Source: Branchiostoma belcheri (Eukaryota > Chordata > Leptocardii > Amphioxiformes > Branchiostomatidae). From it: a stretch of DNA of 64,000 bases. The stretch covers positions 1,267,572 through 1,331,571 of the forward strand of contig NW_017804165.1 in assembly GCF_001625305.1 (NCBI RefSeq), read 5' to 3'. A program made the translations under genes and the position numbers. Below the pieces are notes generated by a model, which saw only the letters and a program-made list of their open reading frames with translations, was not told where the DNA came from and ran no database searches. This document shows positions 13,001 to 24,200 of this stretch, one piece after another (within the stretch, counting starts at the first letter, position 1; each line of letters begins with the position of its first letter).

Positions 13001-15012
13001 CCTGCATTCACTCAACACCTATGTATATTTAGACCTGCAGTTGTTTCCACGTGAAGAAACAGAAACTCTGTGAACTTTCCCACACAATATGGCACAGAAC
13101 TTGGTGCTGTCCATTAAGTGCTTTCTCCCCCAAATTTCTTTAATCAACCAATACTTGATTGCTTGTTAAAATGTAGTGAACTGGACAAGGCCAACAGGTA
13201 ATGAGGGAGATGTAGATAGCGTAGGTTATCTGAGGATAGTATACTGTAGATGGTAGACTTCAAAGTCACACCTGTTGCCACGTGTGTTGGCCCTGTGCCC
13301 ATTTACTCCTGTGTGAATGCCACAAATCACTTCTCCCCACCCACCCCACCAAGGCCAAGTGACTGTGTACCGTGCAGCTGTAGACATACTTGTAATTATG
13401 CGATAAGACCGATAGCCATCTTTTGTCCCAACATTTGCCCAGTGCAAACAAAAAAAGAAGCTGGGTTCAACAGGAGGGCAGGAAAGGGAAGGGGTCGCGA
13501 CATGTGACTGTCCTAGAGGGCAGCAGGCACACCTGAAATACATGCATAACTGATTTGGTCAAAGTCGAGGGATGACAAAGCAGTGTACATGAACCGGCAT
13601 GCACGGGGTCATGGCCAGGCAGAGGCTTATTATGGCTCACACGCTTGGGTGGGGACTGACTAAGGTGTGGCGGCGTGCTCCAAATGCCACTTGTAATTAC
13701 AGCACGACTTCTTGTTGGACAGCATATCCATAAATACAGTACTAAATCAAATTCATCTGCAACCTTCATGCACCTTTAAGTTTTACATTGTTAGTCCTAC
13801 AAAAAACTACTGGTTCCAAGCAGGGCAAAGAGAGTTAGTTTGGAGGGTCATGTCATTGAGTAGGATATTTATATACTTGTACGCATGTGCAGTAGCCTCT
13901 CAGAAGGAACGTTGCATCTCGTGAACTTGGTGCTTTTGGGAACAATACAAGATACTGAGGATTTAGTGATCAAGGCCAAAGTACATATGATTGTTTATAC
14001 ACATGTAAAACTGTATAACTACATTTACAATGTAGTTATAAGCACATTTTATGTAGTTATAAGTACATTGTGATTGTTTATATACATGTAAAACTGTATA
14101 ACTAAATGTACGTGTAGCAAGAACATTTTCACATCACCTCATCACCTATCCCTTGACCTCGTTGAAGGTCGATTTTACCTTAAACGTGGAGTACTGTACT
14201 GTTTATGAACCAACATTTTGCATTTCAAGTGTCGACTTTGTAGCAAATTGATTGTATCAGCCTGTGACTGGTGCCAGCACTTCAGTACGAGACATGGATC
14301 AAATAGTCGTTTCTCCTAAGTAAAAAGGCTTAAAAAGAATTTCTGGCAGCTCCCATAACCTCCTTCAGGACACACATCAAATATTTATCCATGAGAAAAA
14401 TCAAAGACTATACAAATCACCCTAGTTATATTCATCTCGGTAATAAGTCTTGAAAAAGAACGAGGAAACAGGTGTCCATGGCATGCTACATTTGTACAAG
14501 CACGTAAAAAAAACACCCGATACTTCATTCATTGTCTGCATGGATCTAGAGAACAAACGTTGGAAGCATTGTCTTGCATAACAAAAACAATCCCAACATT
14601 TTTGTTACGTTATAAAAATGCTTTGGATCCTGTTCTGCCTACATGTTAACTGTACTGTTTCAGACATAATCAATCTTTCCCGCGACAGTCCTGCAACAAC
14701 AGAATCAATCTACTGTGTATATTATATCATGTGCTGTTGGCACAATAGTCTCACCAGGTTGTTTGTCTATCTACAGTTCCAGGACTCGCCCACCCACACT
14801 ACATCGAGGCTCTACAGAAGGAGGCGCAGCAAGCGCTCAACGAGTACACGATGATGACGCGGCCGCTCGAGACGCTACGGTTCGCCCGCATCCTCCTGAT
14901 GGTGCCCCTCCTGAGGGGCATCAAGCAGGAGCCAATCACGGAGCTGTTCTTCAGACCTCTCATCGCCAACGTTCGCATGGAGGACGTTCTACGCCAGATG
15001 TTGTTCACCTGA
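4086..15012 (+). CDS. NR0B: NR0B (DAX1/SHP-like) orphan nuclear receptor
   Basis: Two coding exons, 4086-4731 and 14777-15012, give 293 residues. The protein has a nuclear receptor ligand-binding domain but no zinc-finger DNA-binding domain, the hallmark of NR0B. The family acts in the nucleus as transcriptional corepressors that bind other receptors, chiefly NR5A and NR1/NR2 members. Visible marks: an N-terminal Cys-rich stretch leading into LYSLL (residues about 10-30), matching the LYSML/LYALL repeat of DAX1 and SHP; VLDLSM near residue 60, like a CtBP-binding motif; the ligand-domain core around FMRKLPAF; and a C-terminal AF-2-like helix MEDVLRQMLFT. The split codon G|TT (residue V of VPGL, after AVLFTP) matches the intron position I recall from vertebrate NR0B1/NR0B2 (LFNPDVPGL). 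The start is the first ATG after a possible acceptor at 4046; MAY two codons later is the alternative. The N-terminus is much shorter than in mammalian DAX1. Confidence 0.9.
4782..5036 (+). mobile_element. tRNA-derived SINE, family A, copy 1
   Basis: The 5' part resembles a tRNA: an A-box-like segment (TGGCCAAGTGAGTGCTCGCC) and a B box (GGTCGATCCC) about 40 bases on. The body (AAAGACTTTAAAAATGGTAC onward) aligns over its whole length with an inverted copy at 26537-26795. Both end in the same GACCATG(T/C)TAAT segment. The two copies clearly share an origin but differ at many bases, so these are not recent insertions. Confidence 0.8.
5625..5872 (+). mobile_element. Octamer-rich repeat, 5' fragment
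   Basis: It resembles the first half of the element at 25057-25955 read on the minus strand: a CAAGAAGTTAT-like stretch, then GGCCCCCCTAGCAGCTTT, GGTACTGCAGCTG and TGTTCTGGACAAGCTATG. The octamer-bearing 3' half is absent. It is an old, diverged fragment. Confidence 0.6.
7835..8545 (+). mobile_element. Octamer-rich repeat, long copy
   Basis: About 700 bases align with the complement of 25057-25955, including GGGGCCCCTAGC, GGTACTGCAG, the repeated ATTTGCATAAT/ATGCAAAT blocks, AAGTGAAGGTGAACATCA and GAATATGATCAACTGATATAAT. It lacks clear terminal repeats, so it is truncated. It carries about five POU-octamer-like sites. Confidence 0.75.
11088..11116. promoter_or_regulatory. Everted pair of extended receptor half-sites
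   Basis: GGTGACCTTGAC, five bases, then GTCAAGGTTACC. Read outward, these are two TCAAGGT(C/T)A elements, the kind bound as monomers by NR5A and ERR receptors, in everted orientation. One half is a perfect TCAAGGTCA. The function is inferred from the motif only. Confidence 0.35.
11190..11690. repeat. Three-unit tandem repeat, about 200 bp period
   Basis: Three diverged units share the order GGAATAT/GAAACAG, TAATCT, TTCA(A/G)(G)GG(C/T)AT(G/A)GGG, then GTGGGTTATGGGG(C/A)TACCTAA(C/T)CAAA. They begin near 11203, 11402 and 11593. The third is the most diverged. Confidence 0.75.
13988..14110 (+). repeat. Short direct repeat, period 83
   Basis: A segment of about 34 bases beginning TGATTGTTTATA(C/T)ACATG recurs 83 bases on with one or two changes. 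Between the copies, TGTAGTTATAAG is also repeated. Confidence 0.7.
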
Positions 15013-18000
15013 ACATTCCAGAACCAGGAGAGCTGATATCAGAAAAAAGGGAAATCAAGCCTCACATTGGTGGGGCATAAAAAGAACTTTTTGTTAAAGA
15101 TTATCATATTGTCATTAAGATTATCAATTTGTATTGACAACATTCATTGTAAAAGGAAACCCTCTTGTTGGTTGAAAATTTTGTTCTGTTCAAAGATATG
15201 CCTGGAGAAGCGATTTGCTGACAGGTTAGATTGTCATAACAAAGAAACCCATTACTTTTGTCTGTATTCCAATAAGGAAAGACATGATGTACACTCTCAT
15301 TGGCTGAGCCAGTCTTCACATCAGTTTTCATTGGAGGACAGAAGCAGGATTTTCATTGGCTGAGCCAAAGCAATCATGGAAACAACAAGTAGAAGCTGGT
15401 ATAAAGAGGAATAGAACAATTATGTCTCTTTTGAGTTTAGGAAACTGTCTAAATTGCTTCAATTCAAAACTATGATCTGTCCAATGATCTTCGTACATCA
15501 AATGTACTACAACACCTTACACTGTCTTACTGCAGTAGAAGTGTTATATTGTTGTGAGTGATACTCTTGTGGTCACTTTAGCGATATGTCACTTGTATGA
15601 TGCAACTGCAGCAAATGACCTGCTTTGTAGTCTTGTGTTGTTTGGAGCTGCTGAACTAGTGAGTATCACTGTTGCTGTTTCTTGCAGCCATTATTAAGGT
15701 GCTCAGAAGTGTGGCCTACCAAGACCACACACGAGCATCCGGTAGACAAAGCAAAAAAGGAAGGAACCTTTCGACGGCGAAGTTCACAGAACTCAAACCT
15801 TGAATCTTTGATCTTGAATTTGACTGGTTCAAACAGATCTGTAGATGCTGCTCTGACTATTAGCTTTTTGCACTGACCAATCAGGCCAGGAAATTATTTT
15901 ACAACTCACAAGTTCCAGTTACCCAGTTTAGTTGATTTTAAGAGGGCTATAGACTGCAACAGTTAGACAGCAATATCAGAATGACCAAATCTTCCGTGAA
16001 GAATGGAAACACTGACAACAGAGGCTCATTTGTTTCTTCATAAAGGTCTAAAATCCCAAGATATATAGAAATGAAGAAGATTGTGACATGGAATAAGTGG
16101 CTCTCGAGTCCACAGACAATATCTGTCTCAGTATGCGGTGAGATGCATACGAAGGCCCTTCAGTACCAAGGACAGGTCATCACAAACAAGTTTGTACAGG
16201 AGGGTAATAATATAAAGAACTGAGAACAACAGAGAAAAAAAGGAAGTGATTATTTTTTCAGCTTGCCTTGATGTGGCGCTATCACTGTATCGCTTACGCA
16301 CAACTAGCATCTGCACATTACATAGCAGATGTGGTGGCATGTATGTATTACTATTGTAAGATATGTATGCTGAATGATGCAGAAATATGAATTTTGTGTA
16401 TAAGATTATGAAGAATAGTATAAGAGGATCTATATATATGTATAACTTTATATATAAAAAAATAGCTGTTGGGAACAATAGAGTGCATTATAATATTATT
16501 GCTAGCATACTTATGCAAGAGGGAGTGCCAGGCCAGAGATATGACATTACCCAGTACATTTGTAGATCACTGATGCGAAACAAGGTCACCGTGGCACTTC
16601 TCCTCGTCAGGTTTACATCATTTTGTCTTGTAGTGTTGACACATTGGATACATCTTGTGTACATGAGGGCTCTATGCCCCACAACTTGGGCTCTTCAAAG
16701 TTCTGTCAGATAACAGGTGAGAAGGACAAACTTCTACAACTTGGAACATGGATTGTTATTGTTGCTTTTTGTAAACCTTCCCTCATTAGGCAATTTTATG
16801 TAATGACACAACCTGAGTGTCTCCATTGTACTGGATGAAAGTGTTTTCATTAGGGTCATGTCAAAAAAGTTGCTTTCTTCTCAAAAGCTTGAAATCCCAA
16901 AATGTAGAGAAGATTAAGAAAATTACAAAGTGGTTATACACGTATTTGAGTTGTTCCCAGTACAAGCATAATGTAAGGGACTTGATTAATGGTAGTGACA
17001 AAACACAAAATTAAGATGTTTAAAGGACAAGAATGGTTTTGTGCAGATATGTCCGAAATTTCCCCCGTCTATGGCCCTTAAACTGCTTAGAATTTTGTTA
17101 CGTGTGTGTTATACTGTACATCTGGAAAGAAAGACCCGTACAAGTAGAGCTGTCCACTGGGTGTGGCTTTTGTCTGCGACGTGTTGTATTGGCAATTTGT
17201 ACTTTGTAAAACAGGATCTAAAATCCAGCACGACATGCTCAGAAGTATAACAAACATGCAATGAATAGCCGCCTTTTGCTAATGTGTCAATCAAGATGAG
17301 TTGATGTTTGGCAACAAGACGATAAGTCGGAGTTGTCACAAATGCTGGGCTCCTCCACAAGTTGTACATGCCGTGTTTTTGTGTCAAAAACATGGCAAGA
17401 AAATGGTGGCAGTCAGAGAACAGCTTTGATTCATATAGGAAAAACAAAACTTTATGCAAGCATGGTACTGTTTTCAATCTGGTGGCTGTTAGTTGTGGGT
17501 CCTGTATGTCTATTGGCTTTTGTTTATGTCATCATCATGTTGAGGTACAAAACAGATAACATCAAAGAATATTTGCACTGTCCTTGTTTTATAAGATGGA
17601 GTCTACATGAATGGTTTTAATGTATCAAGGTGCCAAACATGACTGAGCAAATAGACAGTTTGTGTTCTTTATGCCTGCATTCAAAATATTTTTTGGACAT
17701 GTACATGTTGTATTAGCACCGTCTGAGCAACTTCTATACCTGAATGCATGACATCAGCAGGAGAGAATTTTGTGAAGATGATTTACATGTTTGTATCGTT
17801 CTGCTTACGTCAAAACAGAGTTGACCTTTGTTGCCTGTGTTGTTACTGTTCGCTCATCGTTGTCTGTCAGATCAATATTTGGTCACAGGAGGAAGGGACT
17901 GGTTTGAAACGCAGAAACTCTGAAAGTGAACACTTTTTTTAATGAGACTTAGTCTGAATCTGTTTTTTCAACAACAACAAAAGTCAGGCACAAAGTGACA

Positions 18001-18350
18001 GTTCAAGAATGCTGATAACAAGGGATTTCATCTTAGATAGACTGGTCTTCATGATCCGAAGTGAATAACTGTTTTTCATTCTGAAATTTTAAAAGGTGGC
18101 CAATTGTCAAGCAAGCATATCGTTGATGAAGTCTTCTGCTTTTTTTTTGTATGCGGAGTTTTAAAAAAATGTTTACTGAAGGCCATGTAGGGAGAATTAT
18201 GTTGCTTGCATTGTCTCTGGTTTAGAAAAACTTGTGAACATATATGCGACATGTAATTTACAAGGAAAAGATCATACCACAAGTTACGACTGGCTTCTTG
18301 ATGTTATGCACTTTGTAATTTATTGCACAGAGTTGGGTTTGAATAAAGAC
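15013..18350 (+). other. Probable NR0B 3' UTR and downstream DNA
   Basis: No coding exon is seen. The first strong AATAAA after the stop is at 18342-18347, so the transcript may carry a very long 3' UTR; an earlier end with a variant signal is equally possible. Near the stop, TTCATTGGCTGAGCCA occurs twice, 55 bases apart (around 15296 and 15351), with a third partial copy between. Confidence 0.4.
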
Positions 18351-19784
18351 TATTTATGCCTTGAATGAAAAGTTGTTGAGTGTTTATGAGTCAATGGATG
18401 ATTCCTAGTAGAATTTCTAGAAAACAGTTTTCATCGCAGAAAAAGGGGAGGGTATACAGCAATGGGATAACAAATTGTTCCACAGGTTGATGTCATAATA
18501 TACATCTAGAAGTAGATGTCATTGAAGTTTACATCCTTAAACATACTGTATTCCAACAGATCACACACAATTATGGGAAATTCAAGTGACTTTTTCCAGA
18601 GTATTTTGCTATTTAGCCAGACCCCCACATTGATATTTTGTAGTAGTCAGAGAATCGTGCAGACAGAAAGAGTTACTACAGGTAGGACACGGTACTACCA
18701 AGTTACACGAAGTATCATTAGTTTTCAAATTTCAACTGACATGTAGTTAGCACAGTAAGTTAGATTTAGTAACATTTATTTTAGTAACATCTGTCAATCT
18801 TATGAGATGATGGTCTGGAGATAACAATGCCATGGCCATGGGTAAATCCCAATCCTTAAGTTACATGACAGTCCTGGTAACAGTTGGTACATACAGACAA
18901 TAAAGTCATCCCTAATTATTGTACTCACAATACACAGATCCTGTTCACACTTACATTTGTACTAAATCAAGGCTCTCCCCAAGCAATGAAGCAATGCTGC
19001 TCCCCCTCTCCCAAAAATCCTAGCACCTCTTAAAAAATGTCAAAATTTTGGGTTTTCTCTTAGTACAATGTATATTCATTAACCAATTAAGGAGCACCTT
19101 TAATTTCCCCTAAGAATTTCTGGGGAGACCCCTGTAAATCCAGGTAATAAGGCATTACGGATCATAGCCTCTTTGCTATGCGACCACCTTTTCTACCTTT
19201 GTCCTTCATGACCAGCATACCGTGTAGTTTGTCGTGTCGAGGTCTCTGCCCTTCCTGGAAGTCCATTGTCCGTGACTGTTGTTGACTCTGTGGAACTAGT
19301 TATTTATAGACGAGTTAGCAAATTGATGGCCAGAAACAACACAGGCAAGTTGATATGCCTGAAATATGGAGTACAAACTTGCCCATACATATATATACCA
19401 GCCTCCTGTGCAGGCCTTCGGGCAGGTGGGAGTTTTGATACTGCGTTTTGTAGAATTTTTAATGTGTTCTTTTGCTGGCCATCCTACAACCAGCCACCCA
19501 GAGAGGGTTTGCACCTGCCACGCTGAGAGGCCTGCACAGGAAACTGAGGAGAGAGAAAGGCAACTGCCGAATACAAGCGATCGCCATGACATCACGACCA
19601 GCGAGTGGTAGGCAAAAGTGGGTAATACAATGTACTAGTATTGGGTGATTTGCCTTACCGATACTGATTTTCAAGAGGGCCCAGTGGTCTTCAAGTTCAA
19701 AATGTGCACTGATCAAATAGCAGTGGATGTCAGATCAGAGCACACTAGGCCCAAGGTATCATGCACACTGGATAACTTTAGCCT

Positions 19785-19963
19785 CCTTTGCAGACTTCAG
19801 ATGCAGCGGGTTAAGTTTTTTCGGGGAGCGACGCTAGTTATGCTGCGGAGGGACTTTGCTCAAGAATGCGGGCAAACCGTCTGTCCCCCGCAAAGTCCCT
19901 GAGCAGCAAAACTGTCCCTCCGTAGCATAACTCTGTCACTCCCCTCCAAAAAATTTATTAAAC
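19785..19963. mobile_element. Foldback element, family F, copy 1
   Basis: Two arms face each other: GGGGAGCGACGCTAGTTATG, then CGGAGGGAC on the left, and on the right the complement of GGGGAGTGACAGAGTTATG, then CGGAGGGAC. Between them lie GC-rich short repeats of GGGACTTTG. The same structure occurs at 52667-52926. There is no coding capacity, so this is a MITE-like element. Confidence 0.75.
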
Positions 19964-20126
19964 ACAAAGATGTTAGAATAACTTTGAGCCTTGTGTGCTG
20001 TGAGTCTGGCACCCAGGCTATTATCAAAGTAAAAAGACGAATTTCGATAAAAATTTAAATGCAAGATAACTAAATACGTTTGACCAAGATATTCTGATCT
20101 AAATGGGAAGTAAAAAAACCCGAGGC

Positions 20127-20133
20127 AAAAAAA
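20127..20133 (-). terminator. Pol III terminator of tRNA-Tyr
   Basis: Seven A on the plus strand give a run of seven T on the transcribed sense one base after the tRNA 3' end. A second T-run follows about 12 bases later as a backup. Confidence 0.8.
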
Positions 20134-20134
20134 T

Positions 20135-20221
20135 TCCGACGAGGCGGATTTGAACCACCGACCTAAGGATGCCAGCAATGACCACTACAGTCCTCCGCTC
20201 TACCAACTGAGCTATCGTCGG
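20135..20221 (-). tRNA. tRNA-Tyr (anticodon GTA), with a 14-nt intron
   Basis: The 87-base gene folds as a full cloverleaf. The acceptor stem is CCGACGA paired with TCGTCGG plus discriminator A. The D arm is GCTC-AGTTGGTA-GAGC. The anticodon loop is CTGTAGA with anticodon GTA, interrupted after position 37 by TGGTCATTGCTGGC, the usual tRNA-Tyr intron site. The T arm is GGTGG-TTCAAAT-CCGCC. A box TAGCTCAGTTGG and B box GGTTCAAATCC are intact, and a T-run terminator follows. No SINE body is attached, so I take this as a real gene rather than a SINE head. Confidence 0.93.
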
Positions 20222-21295
20222 ATCATGGCAGAGGGGGCGACAGCAATAGTATATGAACGCAAAAATGGAGTAGGTCTCAAGAGCCGAGAGGAAAAGTTGC
20301 GTTTCAAAGCTGTTACAGGGAAATTGAAGCCAACATTCACAACATTTGATGGCTGTTTATAGTTCATAAATTATCAACTATTCCAAAAAAGGCCACAGAC
20401 AAGTCTTGACTGAAACTGTAACGGGATAGCCACTGTCAACCAGCCGCGTCCCTCTGATGAACTCTTGAGAGTCGAAAAGAAGTTTCTAGGAGAAAAAAAA
20501 CGGCATCGATCGAGAGAGTAACATCACCAAACCCTCCCCTGTCGTATATAACCACAACAAGACGTGCAGGATATGAAGAAAATTAAAAATAAACATGTTT
20601 AGTTACCTCACATAACGCACGTGAATGACGGTTCCAACAGCTACCAGCTACGGTTAAATCGCGACACCTTGCGAGATACTATCAAAGTGCAACAAGGAGC
20701 CTCCGAGATACTGCATGCATTTACCCATTTTTACCGCTAGAGGGCGCAACTGTAACGTCACCGCCAAGACCTCGCCTCATGAAAAAATAGATCAAATCCA
20801 TTCAAAATATCTTATCAGTTTTTTTTTAGTTAATGAAATGGAGACATGTTTCAGAAAAAAAATGTTGACTTTGATTCCGATATTTTATCACACAGGCAAA
20901 GCGTCATCCTGCTAAGCAACAGATGCATGATGGGTAATTATGACCAAAGCAGGAAAATATTTGGGGCGCCACTTTCAGTGTTGTTGTTTTACGCAGTTGG
21001 GGAGAATACGTTACATTCGGCCTCTGGAAAGTTACCTCCCACTGCCACCGCGCCTCCTAGGGGACCATGTTCGGAGATATATGCTGGTTTGACCTGATTT
21101 GTTTTTCAGTGTCAAATCGCTGACGTTTTTTGCCAATCGTTTTATTTCGACCGAACTTGGCTTGGTGCCCCCCTCCCCCTTCGACCAACTGTTCAGTGAA
21201 TCACTACCAGATCTCTCAACAGTTAAGATGTGAACCCGGATCTGTTGTCTTTTGAAGTGGAATTACTCGTTACTGAAGCAGCTGGCATTCAAACG
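20222..21295 (+). promoter_or_regulatory. Presumed CC2D2A promoter and 5' UTR
   Basis: About 1.1 kb separates the tRNA from the CC2D2A start codon and shows no gene. A segment at 20922-20940 (GATGCATGATGGGTAATTA) resembles the complement of the ZNF143/SBS2 motif. Just before it, GTCATCCTGCTAAGCAAC has two RFX-like half-sites, but with a spacer too long for a classic X-box. I see no TATA box close to the start. Confidence 0.3.
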
Positions 21296-24200
21296 ATGGC
21301 GGATACGTGAGTAGTTCCCTCACAAATAAGTTGTGAAAAAATTATGTATGACTATGAACTTGAAAATGGTTAACGTAAAACACATGAAACGTTAACTTAT
21401 ATTTCAACTAGGTAAAATTATAGCAGCTCTTGCTTTTATATTTATAATCATGAGAACCTTATAGCTATATTGCCAAGCCTGGTGTGCCATTGATCAGTGT
21501 ACAAAAAACTACATGGCATAATTTTAGCATGACTTCTTTCAAAGTTTCGTCTTCATTTTCGTATTCAACACTTAAACAGATCAAACGATCAATAATTTTT
21601 TTCACAGAACTTTACGAGACAAGATCCGTAAGCGTCGCCAGGCTCTGCAGGAGTCGCTGGCTCAAAGTGACGCCGACCCTGACATCTCCACGTCACGCAT
21701 GGACGACACATGGGTAAGGGTTACATACTACTGTCAGGCAGTCTTATAACCATGTCAGCAGAATGTACTGTGCCTGCACAAAACCCGGGGTTTTTCATTG
21801 GATGTTTGGTCAACGTTGCATCACAATTTTGCCTGTTGCAGAAGACATCTTTACCGACGTAACATTTGGAATCTACAGATGGTCTGTTAACCTCACATGT
21901 GCAAATACAACCTTGTACAACCTTAGATTAACAAAGATAACATGTTGACAAAGAACCTGACAGGTTTGACCTTCCTGGCAAAGGAACTGACATATCACAG
22001 TAAATGTGCTGTACGTGACTTATACATCTATGTATGTTTTCCAGGCATCCAATGATGTGGAAGCGGTCAGTCCACAGCAGAATGGGAAGGTTCCGGCAAA
22101 GGAACAAGAGGAGACAACATTGGAGGTAAAGGGATGCCTGTGGATGAGCTTGATTTTGGATTTGGAAAGTCAGTGGTTATGTATCACAGGAATGCTAGCA
22201 TCGAAATATGGAGTGTCAATAGTTAATGTGTCACATTTTGGAGGGGGTATAAAAAGTGCACAGTACATCTTGTATGTTCCATATTATATGAATTATGAAC
22301 TCACTATATTATATGTCTCTATTTCTATGCTCATATTTGCATTATTTCTTATGTAGCTTTCACAAACTTTCAAATTCTTTTAGGAAAATTGGCAGGTACA
22401 TGTAGTAAGTTCATCACATTATTCTCTAGGTGTTGGATGAGGAAACAGAGAAAGAGAACATGTTACAGGACCTGGCCTCACGCAGGAAGACTAGGCAGAG
22501 AGAAGTAAGTCTTAGTAACATATCATCTTTACCATTCTGATCATTCCTATGTTTTGTTTTACATGTATTGCTATGTATTTTCTATACACGTCATTGCTGG
22601 AAATACTTAGTGCATATGCAAGTTTGGGCACCCAAAATTGAAGCTATGATCGAGTTGCTGGCTTATTGTCTTATGACAAACCTTTCACTCCCATCTTACT
22701 TTCCTCCCAGTTAAACAAGAGCCTGCAAGGTGCGGTGGAATCTGTTGAAGACTTAGATGAAGTAGACTCTACCGCCAGGAAGAGTGAGTTGGATATCCCT
22801 ATATTTTTATCTGTTGAATTAGTCTGCAGTTCAACATTCAATGTTCATGTCTGTTCTTTTAATTAATGTGTGGCTTTTTTTTCTATAAATACTGTAAATG
22901 CATTTACCTTCATGGCAGTTTTATTTCCCCAGTTTTCCCAGTGACTCTTGGCGTGAAATCATGACACAGTGAATGTGATTGTATTTCTTGCATAACAGAA
23001 TTGTTTCAAATGTGAACACAGATGTCTCCTTTTCCCTTTACACAAAGTAAAACCATTCCGTATCTGTATCTGTATAGCCAGTATAACTGCCAACCGTCAA
23101 TGGTGAATTACATAATCAGTGTAAGGTTTCTGTTTGTTACCTTTATAATTTCATGATTGATTACAATCATTCATATGTTTCTCCCTATGCAAAGGCCCAG
23201 AGTATTACCCAGGTACTCCTCCAAAGGGATTTTTATTACCCATTGGCATCTTTCTGCAGTTCACACAGTGCTACAGCCCTGCTACATGTACATGTGTCTC
23301 TTTATGACCCTCCTGTTGCTAATGTCAACTGCATTGAGCCTTGACACGCTGATTTAATCTCTGCTTGTTAGATGCCACTGGCTTTTTTGGCTTTTTCTTA
23401 TCTAGCAATTTGGATACAGTAGATGAGGGTGATACTGATATTTACACCCTACAATATATGTACACGTAGAGTACTCTAAGTTCTAGACCACAGGATAGGC
23501 TTTTTCCTTGACTGTCCTTGGTTGGCTACATGTGACACATCAGCAACTAACCTTCTCCCTGCTGCCTAACCCCATAAGCAATGCAAATTTGGTGCCAAAC
23601 AGCTTAATTAGCAGACTGAAGGTTAATGTCATGTGTTATAATTATGTTTTGTAATTGTTGATCTTCTTACTGTTATTGAACAGTGTCTATGGCTGACGCA
23701 GCCCTGAGTCTGACCAAGACCAAGTCTCCCACCGGCCTGAGTTCCTCTGTCCGAGAACGACTTAAGAACAAAGTCAAGACTGTCAGGGTGAGTACAGGAA
23801 CATGAGCCTTTTCTCTCACAACTTGAACTTGTCTTGTTTTTCCATGCTACATTAAAAGTAGTCAGGTTGGAATGTATCTAAATTTAGTACACATGTTTTG
23901 TAACAATGAGTTTGATCCGACGTGCGGTCAGGCTGGTACCTCGGGCGATACGGAATACCCCGTGTTGTATTCTATATGTATCGCTCTTTAAAAAAAGCGT
24001 AATGTCTTTTGTACCAATGAATCCTATGTTGTACATCACCAGGAGAAAGTTGAGAGTGAGGCTAAGGAGGAGCCGCGTCCCGCGAGGAAGTTGCGAGCGT
24101 TGCGGGGGAGACCTCCCGCCATCACCAGGTTTGATAAGGTACCGTCAGATCTTCCACTCAAGTTCCAGTAGATCATTCATGCCATAGAAGAGGTTCATCA

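Larger units (their letters stand above)
4732..14776 (+). other. NR0B intron (10 kb) with repeats
   Basis: The donor GTAAGG at 4732 and acceptor CTACAG before 14777 bound this intron. It holds a tRNA-derived SINE, two copies of the octamer-rich repeat, a three-unit tandem repeat and several AAGGTCA-type sites, each listed separately. The rest is AT-rich DNA in which I see no coding exon or RNA gene. Confidence 0.8.
18351..20134. other. Intergenic DNA between NR0B and tRNA-Tyr
   Basis: I see no gene here. It holds one foldback element (19785-19963, listed separately) and otherwise unremarkable AT-rich sequence. Confidence 0.5.

Noticed and set aside
13226-13769. Cluster of open frames in the NR0B intron
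   Set aside because: The frames overlap on both strands, lack domain features and look like GC-richer intron sequence.
20903-20920. RFX X-box in the CC2D2A promoter
   Set aside because: The half-sites are separated by about six bases instead of the usual one to three, so I do not call it an X-box; it is kept only as a weak observation.
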